Made by a program: the position numbers and the translations under genes
Shown here: positions 6,928-15,132 of the stretch, one piece after another
Position numbering within the stretch: position 1 is the stretch's first letter
How the letters are laid out: every line of letters starts with the position of its first letter
Origin: Mesorhizobium sp. YC-39
GTDB taxonomy: Bacteria > Pseudomonadota > Alphaproteobacteria > Rhizobiales > Rhizobiaceae
Length of the DNA: 64,000 nucleotides
Direction of reading: 5' to 3'
Assembly: GCF_025753795.1 (NCBI RefSeq)
Contig: NZ_JAOWPS010000014.1
Span: forward strand, 1-64,000
The notes under the pieces: model-generated
Database searches by the model: none
Told to the model about the DNA's origin: nothing
Seen by the model: the letters and a program-made list of their open reading frames with translations, nothing else

Positions 6928-9033
6928 ATGGTCCCCATAACCAACGTCCTGCGTAACTTCATCTCGCGAGCGCCGGCCAACCCGGACTTGATGGTCGCGT
7001 TGATACTGCTTCTGGCGATCGGAATGATGATCATTCCGATCCCGATTGTAGCGATCGACACGCTGATCGGATTCAATCTGGGATTCGCCATACTGCTGCT
7101 GATGGTTGCGCTGTACGTGGCCACGCCAATTGATTTTTCCTCCTTGCCGGGCGTCATTTTGATTTCCACGGTATTCCGTCTGGCGCTCACCATCGCAACG
7201 ACGCGATTAATTCTGGCTGAGGGGGAGGCCGGCAGCATCATCTACACGTTCGGCGATTTCGTCATATCTGGCAATATCGCCGTAGGCGTTGTCATATTCC
7301 TGGTCGTGACCATGGTGCAGTTCATGGTCCTCGCCAAGGGCGCCGAACGCGTGGCAGAAGTGGCGGCGCGCTTCACGCTCGACGCTCTGCCGGGCAAGCA
7401 AATGGCGATCGATGCGGAGCTACGGAACGGCCATATCGATCAGAACGAATCTCGCCGGCGGCGCGCCGCATTGGAGAGAGAAAGCCAACTTTATGGCGCC
7501 ATGGACGGGGCCATGAAATTCGTGAAGGGCGATGCCATCGCCGGGCTGGTGGTCATCTGCATCAACATGCTGGGTGGTATCTCCATCGGCCTTCTCTCGA
7601 AGGGCATGTCCTTTAGCGATGTACTGCATCAATATACTCTACTGACGATCGGTGATGCGTTGATCTCGCAGATTCCGGCGCTGCTGCTCTCAATTACAGC
7701 GGCGACCATGGTCACTCGTGTCAGTGGGGGGGCGGGGCTCAATCTTGGTGCCGACATAGTCAACCAGCTGACCGCCAGTAAGCGAGCGTTGCGGCTGGCG
7801 GCCTGCGTCCTGGTTGTGATGGGTTTTGTTCCTGGCTTTCCGCTGCTCGTCTTTCTCGTCCTGGCCGCGGTCTTCGCGGCGGCAAGCTTTGTCAGCGGTG
7901 ATGTCCAAGGCGCCGACAAGGTCATTTCCACAACGACAGGTCCAGCGCAGCCTGACACCGAAGCCGCACCTGCGGAGGCACGTCCGATCGCGTTATTCCT
8001 TGCGCCTAGCCTGACACAGGCTCTCGACAAGGACGAATTGCAACAGCACATCGCACGCGTTTCGGGACTGGTCTCTGCTGATCTCGGCATAATCGTCCCC
8101 CCCATCCGTTTCACGGCCGACCAGCAGTTGCCCGAGTCGGAATTCCGGATAGATGTTGAGGGCGTGCCGGTTGAACAGGGTTTGATTGATCCGACGCAGC
8201 TCGCGCTTACCGACGATCTGGCGAACATTGAATTGAGTGACATCCCGTTTCGGCATGACCCAGAGACGGACAGGATTTGGATCGAACAAAGCCATGCACC
8301 GGCTCTCAATGCCGCCGGTATCGGGCATCACCGTCCCAGTGAACTCCTCGCCTTGCGCGTCCATGCGACGTTAATGCGCTATGCACAACGCTTGGTGGGT
8401 ATCCAGGAGACGCGCGAATTGCTTGGTCGAATGGAGAAGGAATATTCCGAGCTGGTGAAGGAGGTGCTACGCACGACGCCGATCCCCCGGATTGCCGATG
8501 TGCTGCGCCGCCTGCTGGATGAGGGCATCCCGATCCGTAACACCCGGCTGGTCCTGGAGGCTTTGTCCGAATGGAGCGAACGTGAGCAAAACGTTGCGCT
8601 TCTCACGGAATATGTTCGCTCCGGTCTGAAGCGGCAGATCTGCCACCGCTATGCGAATGCCCAGCGTATCGTGCCTGCCTTTATCATCGAACGTGAAACT
8701 GAGGATGTGGTGCGCGGTGCGATACGCGATTCGGCCGTCGGGCCGTACCTGGTACTCGAGGATTGGCAAAGCGAGATGCTGGTGTCGCAAATGCGTCAGA
8801 TCCAGTCGAGCATAGCGCCAGGGCAGACCAGCGCCGTCATATTGGCTTCAATGGATGTCCGACGCTTCGTCCGTGGTTTTCTCACCCGCAACGGCATCGA
8901 TCTCGCTGTGTTGTCTTATCAGGACCTCGCTTCCGACTTTACGATTCAGCCCATTGGATCCGTCAAGCTCATGGCTGAACCGAATAAAGTAATGTCGGAC
9001 GAACGTCGTAACCCGCGCGCTTCGGCCAGCTGA
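6928..9033 (+). CDS. sctV: T3SS export gate protein SctV (RhcV)
   Basis: 701 residues, the usual length for the FHIPEP/LcrD/FlhA family. Residues ~20-320 hold seven or eight membrane helices (LMVALILLLAIGMMIIPIPIVAIDTLIGFNL..., GNIAVGVVIFLVVTMVQF). The family FHIPEP-region signature is seen as RFTLDALPGKQMAIDAELRNG and the YGAMDGAMKFVKGDAIAG loop. The C-terminal cytoplasmic half (350-690) is the nonameric export ring that receives chaperone-substrate complexes (ELLALRVHATLMRYAQRLVGIQETRELL, IPIRNTRLVLEALSEWS). The gene is intact and is the best evidence that this T3SS branch is functional. Confidence 0.95.
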   Translation: MVPITNVLRNFISRAPANPDLMVALILLLAIGMMIIPIPIVAIDTLIGFNLGFAILLLMVALYVATPIDFSSLPGVILISTVFRLALTIATTRLILAEGEAGSIIYTFGDFVISGNIAVGVVIFLVVTMVQFMVLAKGAERVAEVAARFTLDALPGKQMAIDAELRNGHIDQNESRRRRAALERESQLYGAMDGAMKFVKGDAIAGLVVICINMLGGISIGLLSKGMSFSDVLHQYTLLTIGDALISQIPALLLSITAATMVTRVSGGAGLNLGADIVNQLTASKRALRLAACVLVVMGFVPGFPLLVFLVLAAVFAAASFVSGDVQGADKVISTTTGPAQPDTEAAPAEARPIALFLAPSLTQALDKDELQQHIARVSGLVSADLGIIVPPIRFTADQQLPESEFRIDVEGVPVEQGLIDPTQLALTDDLANIELSDIPFRHDPETDRIWIEQSHAPALNAAGIGHHRPSELLALRVHATLMRYAQRLVGIQETRELLGRMEKEYSELVKEVLRTTPIPRIADVLRRLLDEGIPIRNTRLVLEALSEWSEREQNVALLTEYVRSGLKRQICHRYANAQRIVPAFIIERETEDVVRGAIRDSAVGPYLVLEDWQSEMLVSQMRQIQSSIAPGQTSAVILASMDVRRFVRGFLTRNGIDLAVLSYQDLASDFTIQPIGSVKLMAEPNKVMSDERRNPRASAS

Positions 9034-9068
9034 CAAGAACACAGGACGCGATCACAGGTGGGAACAGC

Positions 9069-9617
9069 ATGAAGTCACATCAAAATTTGCACGTAGTACG
9101 GCTGCGGTCATTTCGTCTGGCCTCGATTGTCTTCGCTATACTCACCATAGTGCCTCTCAGCGCTTGCTCAAGCTGGAATAAGTCAGGTCTGTCAGTGAAG
9201 GAGGCGGCGCCGCCGGATTTGCTCGGCGCCAAGGATATCGATCCGGCTATGCGCGAACGCATTGCGCGCGCTGTTGGTCCAGATACTGACGAGCGAGCTT
9301 TGCAGGATGAGCTGAAGCAGCAACCGGGCAATGTCGATGCGGCGATCCGTCTTACGAAGGCCCTGGTGGCGCAGAAACGCGAGAGTGAGGCGCTTCAGAT
9401 ACTCGACAACGTCCTGCTTGCGGCACCAAATAATTTGCGCGCATTGAACGCGAAGGGAGTTGTCTTCGATCTTGAGGGCCGGCACGACGCGGCACAAGCA
9501 CTATACCGGCAAGCCCTCAAAACAGAACCAGGAAATCAGATGTTGCGTAACAATCTCAACCTGTCGCTCGCGCTTGACGGGACGGCCGAACCGAGTGCGT
9601 CAGCCCGAACGCTATAG
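9069..9617 (+). CDS. TPR lipoprotein of the T3SS locus (y4yS-like)
   Basis: 182 residues. The N-terminus is a lipoprotein signal: basic start, hydrophobic run (FRLASIVFAILTIVPLSAC) and the lipobox LSAC, so the mature protein should be anchored to a membrane by its Cys. The C-terminal half has two to three TPR units (AAIRLTKALVAQKRESEALQILDNVLLAAPNNLRALNAKGVVFDLEGRHDAAQALYRQALK is one such run in two parts). It follows sctV by 35 bases. Homologues (y4yS) sit at the same place in rhizobial T3SS loci and may act like pilotins or assembly factors; the exact role is unknown. Confidence 0.72.
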   Translation: MKSHQNLHVVRLRSFRLASIVFAILTIVPLSACSSWNKSGLSVKEAAPPDLLGAKDIDPAMRERIARAVGPDTDERALQDELKQQPGNVDAAIRLTKALVAQKRESEALQILDNVLLAAPNNLRALNAKGVVFDLEGRHDAAQALYRQALKTEPGNQMLRNNLNLSLALDGTAEPSASARTL

Positions 9618-9663
9618 CTTGGCATTGGCTCGGAACCGTACCGCACACGACTAACAACTTCGC

Positions 9664-9690
9664 AGCAGCTTGTCATCAGCCTGGCCCTTG
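9664..9690 (+). promoter_or_regulatory. Degenerate tts-box-like site behind y4yS
   Basis: GCAGCTTGTCATCAGCCTGG resembles the tts half-site in front of nopP (GTCAGCTTGTGGTCAGC). Together with GAAAGGAACGCAA at 9738, which mirrors the nopP ribosome-binding region, it looks like a decayed copy of the nopP leader. No nopP frame follows it. Confidence 0.35.
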
Positions 9691-9890
9691 TCGCCCCGCA
9701 GTGCCTCACGACACCGAACTCAGTGCGAACAAGCTTCGTCGAAAGGAACGCAAATTGCTCTCCCAAATGGGGTTGGGTAGCTCGGCATCAGGGTAGTGCG
9801 TTCAGGATGAAAGTTCATTTGAGACTAACATCGAGTGTTCCTTCCACAACATCGAAGGATCTTTCGGCCGGGCGAACGCGGTGGAGCGGT

Positions 9891-10799
9891 ATGGAAAAGG
9901 GCCCTTTGGCCGGCGTTTTGGTCGACCGGTTCGAAAGGATGCCGCGGCAGCTCCAGCTGGCTGCCCGATTTGTGTTGGATCATCCGCAGGACGTTGCGTT
10001 GATGTCGATGCGCGAGCAGGCGCATTTGGCGGGTGTGTCCCACACGACCATGATGAGGCTGGCGCGATGGGTCGGCCTGGACGGCTACGAGGACATGCGC
10101 AGCCTTTATGCAAAGGCGATCCGCACGTCTGCCGAACCGGCGCTGCCGGGGCGTCGGGAAGAAGGCGATGGCGGTTGCTCGACGGTCGGAGAGGTCGCGG
10201 CCACGCTGACAGCGCAAATCGCAAGGCTCGGGGAAGGCGGGAACGCGATGCAGCTGATGGCTGCTGCGAGTGTCCTTGCCGCGAGCCGAAACCTGTTCAG
10301 CCTTGGGCTGCGCGCAGAGCATCCGGTGGCGCTGCATTTTGCCTACACGCTGTCACAGCTCGGCCGGCAGGCGGTCGTTCTCGATGCGGCCGGGGGTCTC
10401 GGTATTGATGCCTTGCGAGGGGCTGGCAAAGGCGACGCAGTGCTGGCGGTAGGGATTGAGCCCTACTGTCGTGCAACCATCGAAACGGTGAGGCATGCAG
10501 CGCGCCAAGGCATAGCTGTCGTTGCCATCACCGACAGCAGGGTATCCCCGCTCGCCAGTACGGCCAAGGAAAGCGTTATTGTAACCAGCAGCTCTCAATC
10601 CTTCTTCAAAAGTATCGCACCGGCTGTGGCCGCAAGCGAGATCCTGGCAGCGTTGATCGCTGTCAAATCCGGGATGAATGTCGATGAGGTCGTGAAAGAC
10701 ACTGAGCGCCAGCTTGCGGAGCTAGATGTATTTTGGAAACCGACCCGACAGCGGGCAGGGGCGGGGGAATCGCCAGCCAAACGGTTGGAATCAGGATGA
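9891..10799 (+). CDS. RpiR/MurR-family transcriptional regulator (HTH + SIS)
   Basis: 302 residues from the ATG at 9891; the frame is open from 9723, but family members start as here (MEKGPLAGVLVDRFERMPRQLQLAARFVLDHP). Residues 1-80 are the HTH_6 domain (QDVALMSMREQAHLAGVSHTTMMRLARWVGLDGYEDMR). Residues ~125-270 are a SIS sugar-phosphate-binding domain (ASRNLFSLGLRAEHPVALHFAYTL, GDAVLAVGIEPYCRATIETVRHAARQGIAVVAITDSRVSPLA). Such proteins usually control sugar or amino-sugar catabolism in response to a phosphosugar. No target operon is adjacent, so the ligand is unknown. It is probably not part of the T3SS regulon. Confidence 0.85.
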   Translation: MEKGPLAGVLVDRFERMPRQLQLAARFVLDHPQDVALMSMREQAHLAGVSHTTMMRLARWVGLDGYEDMRSLYAKAIRTSAEPALPGRREEGDGGCSTVGEVAATLTAQIARLGEGGNAMQLMAAASVLAASRNLFSLGLRAEHPVALHFAYTLSQLGRQAVVLDAAGGLGIDALRGAGKGDAVLAVGIEPYCRATIETVRHAARQGIAVVAITDSRVSPLASTAKESVIVTSSSQSFFKSIAPAVAASEILAALIAVKSGMNVDEVVKDTERQLAELDVFWKPTRQRAGAGESPAKRLESG

Positions 10800-10891
10800 G
10801 CGCGTTTCCGGAGGCCCTATCAAGGAGGTTCGCAATTCGATGGCGTAGATCATTATTCGCTTTGCGTGGAGCCTGCCACAAGGACGGTTCC

Positions 10892-11250
10892 CTACTCCCT
10901 TTCGGCAATTGGGCGAACTTGCATGGAGATGACACGGCGCTCAGGCATGGATGTGATCAACGCACCGACAATGATGGCCAATGCCGCAAGCATTCCTGTA
11001 CCTGTGAGCCATTCGCCGAAGAAAACGGCTGCGAAGAGGGCGGAAAAGAACAGCTCGCTCGATTCGATGACTTGCGTCTTGTAAGCCTCGATATGCTGAA
11101 CAGCGCGAATTGTGCCGTAGAATCCGCAGATCGAGGGGAGAATCCCGAGCGCTAGCAAAGTTGCAAAGGTGTTCGCTGACGGCATTGGCGCGCCGCTCCA
11201 GGCATAGGAAACAGCGAGCATCAAGCGGCTTGGTAGTAAAAAGTACCAAA
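10892..11250 (-). pseudogene. C-terminal fragment of an EamA/DMT-family exporter
   Basis: The minus-strand frame reads TFATLLALGILPSICGFYG..., AYKTQVIESSELFFSALFAAVFFGEWLTGTGMLAALAIIVGALITS, which are the last three membrane helices of a DMT (EamA) transporter. The first helices are missing; upstream sequence (beyond 11250) does not continue the protein in any frame I can follow. A non-functional relic. Confidence 0.65.
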
Positions 11251-12066
11251 GCCGGGACAGGCCACTGAAAAGACATCGCTTTCGGTGCGCCAAGATCCCG
11301 CCCGACCCCCATGGCGTCTCCGGGCACAAGCGTGGCCATGCAGAGACTCATATGACAGCACTGACCTAAAACGCAACGCCTCGGCGAGGCCGTCGGCCGT
11401 TTCGCTGTCCGCAACGTTACCTGAATCCGAGCGTGGCCTTCCGTTGACCGCCACGGTGTCGCGCCGTTGTTGCCTGTGCCGGGACTGGAAAACACTGCTC
11501 CCCCATCGAGGGGGAGCGCATTGAGCCATGGAGGCACCCGGCCTTTGGGTTGTCGTCTGGACTTCGCACCGCTCAATCCGGACGGCGACTGAGCCGCGTA
11601 TTTTCAAGCGTCCGGACGGGATCGGGGCACGCATGACCGTGCAGACAGGATAGATCGACTCACTCATGAGGCTCGGTGGCGGTTGCTACCCAATCACTCG
11701 CGGGGCGCTGTCCCGCCATGGGGGATAGAAACGCTGTGCTAGAGTGGCGGTAGAGGGGAGCGGCCATCAGCGTTTTGGTGGTGTCTAACCGCGTCACCTA
11801 ACATGGCCCATAGGCTGCTGCGCACTTGAAAGTGGAGACGCCGTTTTTCGGCGATCCCGTTTAGGAATTTGATCGTTTGGCACAGCCTAGCCCCTCCATT
11901 CGTCAACCGAATAGGAGAGCCTTCCATATCTCGAACAAGGAAGTCTCGCAGCAGGCATGATATTTCAGCTACACACCCACCGCTCCTCTAGTCGGTTCGC
12001 GGGGTTTGCATGGTTGAGGTTCCTTTCATTGCTCCTCCGTGCGGCGTCTACCCGCAACCCATGCCG
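11251..12066. other. Region without a recognised gene
   Basis: About 800 bases between the DMT relic and the NifA-type promoter. Frames on both strands are short and Arg/Ser/Pro-rich. I see no domain here; CCCCCATCGAGGGGG at about 11502 can form a small hairpin. Confidence 0.4.
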
Positions 12067-12185
12067 TGTCTGAAACTGGACGAGAATGTCGAAAGCCAGA
12101 CCCCAAAGGGTGGCACGGGGCCGGGCCGCTCGTACGCAGAAGTCGTGCAGCGCCGTCAGTGCGCCAATCCGGCACGCAACTTGCC
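12067..12185 (+). promoter_or_regulatory. NifA/sigma-54-type promoter region of the P450 cluster
   Basis: TGTCTGAAACTGGACG (12067-12082) is a near match to the NifA site TGT-N10-ACA, with G for the last A. About 90 bases downstream, CGGCACGCAACTTGCC (12170-12185) is a -24/-12 element with GG and GC at the exact 10-base spacing. The whole block is repeated at 22637-22748, where the upstream site is a perfect TGT-N10-ACA. It should drive the small ORF at 12235 and the P450 genes in nodules. Confidence 0.72.
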
Positions 12186-12234
12186 TCGATGGTTTTGTCA
12201 CACGGCACGTCAGAAGGCCTCACGGAGTTCAGCG

Positions 12235-12471
12235 GTGATACAACAGCCTCTCAAAATCAGTGCGTATAAGACGGCGCGGTCCCTCAAGGACCTGAAGACG
12301 ACGTGGTTGCCCTTGCCACTTGAATTCGCGACCGGTCTCATCCGCGCCGGTGCGCAGATCGGCTGCACCTCGCAACAGAACCTCATCGCGCCTGAGCGGG
12401 AATTTTACCACCCGTCGGCAATCGACTTCATGACCGGCCGTGCAGTCTCAATCGAGCGCAGGTACACCTGA
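12235..12471 (+). CDS. Small ORF leading the P450 operon
   Basis: 78 residues from a GTG at 12235, with GGAG seven bases upstream. It lies 50 bases after the -24/-12 promoter and ends 17 bases before the P450 start. The protein (QQPLKISAYKTARSLKDLK..., LPLEFATGLIRAGAQIGCTS...) has no domain I recognise. The good ribosome-binding site and tight spacing suggest that it is translated, either as a real small protein or as a leader. A longer in-frame opening begins at 12010, but that would start upstream of the promoter. Confidence 0.4.
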   Translation: MIQQPLKISAYKTARSLKDLKTTWLPLPLEFATGLIRAGAQIGCTSQQNLIAPEREFYHPSAIDFMTGRAVSIERRYT

Positions 12472-12488
12472 CGTTCAGGAGAAACCGA

Positions 12489-13706
12489 ATGACGACAAAC
12501 CTGGTTCCAGATCATGTCCCGCCCGAAATGGTGAGGGACTTCAGCCTGTTTACGTCACCAGGCATGTCACCGACGCCCAACGGGGATCCGCATGCAGCTG
12601 TCGCTTGCGCCCATGACGGGCCGCCGATCTTTTATTCCCCCTACAACACGCAAGATGGCCGGGGGACCTGGGTCATCACCCGCGCCGCAGACCAGCGCAA
12701 GGTGCTGCAGGACACTGAAACCTTTTCCAGCCATCGCAGCATCTTCTCCTCCGTGCTAGGCGAAACCTGGCCGACGATCCCGCTTGAACTGGATCCGCCG
12801 GCCCATGGCGTCTTTCGCTCACTGCTCAGTCCGCTGCTTTCGCCAAAGCGGGTGAGGGTGTTGGAGCCGGCTGTCCGCGAGCGAGCGGTCACGCTGATCG
12901 ATAGTATCGCCGCATCGGGCACAAGTTGCGATGTCATGAAGGAGTTTGCCTTTCCTTTCACGGTCAGCATCTTCCTTCGCTTTTTGGGGTTGCCGGATCG
13001 CCGGCTCGACACATTTGTTGGATGGGCGAAAGACCTGCTCCACGGCGACGATGTGAAACGACCTGTGGCTGCCCGGACGATTGTGACGTTCATCGATGAA
13101 CTTGCAACCAATCGCCGCAAGGAGCCGGTAGACGATCTCATGACCTTCATCGTGCAGGCACAGGTCGAGGGCCGCCGGCTGACCGACGAGGAGATCCGTG
13201 GCATCGGCGTGCTTGTGTTCGTCGCGGGACTTGACACGGTCGCAGCAGCGATAGGCTTTGACCTGGCTTATCTCGCACGCAACCTCAAGGATCAGGAACT
13301 GCTGCGCAGCGAACCGGACCGGATCGCGCTCGCAGCCGAAGAGTTGCTGCGCGCCTATCCGCCCATTCAGTTGATCCGCGTTGCAACAAAAGATATCGAC
13401 TTCGAAGGCGCGCCGATCCGTAAGGGGGACTATGTTTCCTGCGCCACGATGATTGCCAATCGTGACCCGGCGGAATTTGGTTGCCCAAACACGATCGATC
13501 TGGCGCGAGAGGACAACCGCCACGCCGCCTTTGGCTATGGTCCCCACCGTTGCCTTGGCTCACACCTGGCCCGGCGGGAGATTATCATCGGCCTGGAGGA
13601 GTGGCTGGCGCGCATACCGGCCTTCCGGATCAAGAAGGGTACGGCACCCATCACCTGCGGCGGCCATGTGTTCGGGATCGAAAATCTGATCCTGGACTGG
13701 TCCTGA
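12489..13706 (+). CDS. Cytochrome P450 (CYP127A/y4lD-like)
   Basis: 405 residues, the usual size of a soluble bacterial class I P450. Visible motifs are the I-helix oxygen-binding AGLDTV (about 245-250), the ExxR region EELLRAYPP, and the haem ligand loop FGYGPHRCLG at 348-357 with Cys355. AGGAG precedes the ATG. A 3Fe-4S ferredoxin gene follows after 46 bases and can supply electrons; no ferredoxin reductase is seen nearby. The cluster (P450, ferredoxin, SDR) recalls y4lD (CYP127A) and y4lA on pNGR234a. The substrate is unknown. The upstream NifA-type promoter suggests expression in bacteroids. Confidence 0.88.
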   Translation: MTTNLVPDHVPPEMVRDFSLFTSPGMSPTPNGDPHAAVACAHDGPPIFYSPYNTQDGRGTWVITRAADQRKVLQDTETFSSHRSIFSSVLGETWPTIPLELDPPAHGVFRSLLSPLLSPKRVRVLEPAVRERAVTLIDSIAASGTSCDVMKEFAFPFTVSIFLRFLGLPDRRLDTFVGWAKDLLHGDDVKRPVAARTIVTFIDELATNRRKEPVDDLMTFIVQAQVEGRRLTDEEIRGIGVLVFVAGLDTVAAAIGFDLAYLARNLKDQELLRSEPDRIALAAEELLRAYPPIQLIRVATKDIDFEGAPIRKGDYVSCATMIANRDPAEFGCPNTIDLAREDNRHAAFGYGPHRCLGSHLARREIIIGLEEWLARIPAFRIKKGTAPITCGGHVFGIENLILDWS

Positions 13707-13752
13707 CCAAGCCCCGCCCCGAGCCGGGGGCACAGACAATGGAGGCAGCGGC

Positions 13753-13998
13753 ATGCGTATCATCGTCCAAAATTCCAAATGCCAGGGTCACGCGCGATGC
13801 GCGGCGCAAGCGCCGGATATCTTCAAGCTTGATGAAGATGGTTACATCCTGCCCGGTGACATTGAAGTTGCGGAAGGCCAGGAACTGCTTGCATCGCGAG
13901 GCGCGCGATCCTGCCCCGAACGTGCGCTGGAACTCGGCCGTGCCCTGGCTGCTCGGGTTGAATCGGACGTCATTCAACCGAGAGCCTGGCGCGCTTGA
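13753..13998 (+). CDS. 3Fe-4S ferredoxin partner of the P450
   Basis: 81 residues. The pattern KCQGHARCAAQAPDIFKLDEDG followed by RSCPERAL is that of P450-associated ferredoxins of the Streptomyces type, with the second cluster cysteine replaced by His (CxxHxxC...C), usual for a [3Fe-4S] centre. It lies immediately downstream of the P450 with its own purine-rich leader (GGAGGCAGCGGC). It most likely passes electrons from a generic NAD(P)H:ferredoxin reductase to the P450. Confidence 0.85.
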   Translation: MRIIVQNSKCQGHARCAAQAPDIFKLDEDGYILPGDIEVAEGQELLASRGARSCPERALELGRALAARVESDVIQPRAWRA

Positions 13999-14166
13999 AG
14001 GGGGACGATGTGACCGCACACCGAAGAAAGGGTGGCATGCGGCCTCTGTCCCATCACTGTCCTCATCCAACTGTGCAGGCGGCAGCTCCGGCATCGAGAG
14101 GTGAGCCCCACGATGCGCAAACGGCCGGGCGAGGTTCGCGAAACACGTTTTCCAATCACAGAATGA

Positions 14167-14814
14167 GTGACAGAGCCGATGGGCCAGACGAAAATTACCG
14201 AACTACTCCACCGTGAGGCGATCCGCGACTGCCTCTATCGGTATTGCCGCGGGATAGACCGCGCGGATGAGGCGGCGCTGCGCAGCGCGTACTGGCCCGA
14301 TGCACATGACAATCACGGGGCCTATTGCGGCTCGGCAGAGGGCTTCATCCAGTTTGCGCTCGGTGTCTTCAAGACCGGACCGCGCAACATCCATCAGATC
14401 ACGAACATCCTGATCGAATTTATTGGCTCGGCAGAGGCGGCCGTCGAGAGCTATTTTACCGGGCTGCAACGCGCACCGGACGAAAGCGGAGAAGTGCGCC
14501 AGACGCTCCTATGCGGCCGTTACTGCGATCTGTTTCAGAAGAGGGAAGGAGAGTGGCGCATTGCCGAACGGACAGTGGTCTACGATTGGCTCGAGGAGCA
14601 GATCCCACCAGCGGTCCTTGAGGCAGAACGGTTCGGCCCTCGACAGCCGATTGGAGCACCACATCCGGATGATCCGGTCTACAAGCTCGGGAAGCGTCGC
14701 ATTCCTTCTCGCCATGATGCCTTCAAAGGTTCGAACGCCGCACCGTCGGGGGGAACAACAGACTATGACAATTTTGCAAGGCCACACCGATCCCTGTGCA
14801 AGCCTGGCCGATGA
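14167..14814 (+). CDS. SnoaL/NTF2-like protein
   Basis: About 211-215 residues; the start may be the GTG at 14167 or the ATG at 14179, neither with a strong ribosome-binding site. The core (ITELLHREAIRDCLYRYCRGIDRADEAALRSAYWPDAHDNHG, then a C-terminal beta region ending RIAERTVVYDWLE) is a SnoaL-like cone fold of ring hydroxylase/dehydratase/cyclase type. The N-terminal IRDCLYRYCRGIDR helix and Tyr/Asp/His pocket residues are typical. These proteins often catalyse dehydration or isomerisation of small cyclic molecules. It is part of the P450 cluster, so it probably acts on the same substrate. Confidence 0.75.
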   Translation: MTEPMGQTKITELLHREAIRDCLYRYCRGIDRADEAALRSAYWPDAHDNHGAYCGSAEGFIQFALGVFKTGPRNIHQITNILIEFIGSAEAAVESYFTGLQRAPDESGEVRQTLLCGRYCDLFQKREGEWRIAERTVVYDWLEEQIPPAVLEAERFGPRQPIGAPHPDDPVYKLGKRRIPSRHDAFKGSNAAPSGGTTDYDNFARPHRSLCKPGR

Positions 14815-15132
14815 CGATACGTCCGACAGCATGCCTTTCTGCCCCGCGACGGCGTGATCGTGACAGCGTTCTGTCCACACCATGAGCCCGGCCCGGACGC
14901 TTGTGTTATCGATGTGCGGGACCTCGGCAGCGTCGCCCATCGAGGCCAGCCCTGTCCTCGTCCCTCACCAGGTTCGGCTGCCAAATCGGGAGTGGACCGC
15001 TGCCGGAACGCACGTCGTCTATCCGAGCCTGCAACTGGCCGTCATCAGGACGTGCTGCTTACCCGCGACGCATCATTTGCCGCCCAACGTTGATGGGCTG
15101 AGATCGCTGGGGTTCGTCGCGGAGAAATTCTC
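14815..15132. other. Gap inside the P450 cluster
   Basis: About 320 bases between the SnoaL-like and SDR genes. No gene or domain is recognised. No promoter is evident, so read-through from the upstream genes is possible. Confidence 0.4.

Noticed and set aside
12110..12127. TGGCACGGGGCCGGGC as a -24/-12 box
   Set aside because: There is GG, not GC, at the -12 position; the better box is 60 bases downstream at 12170.
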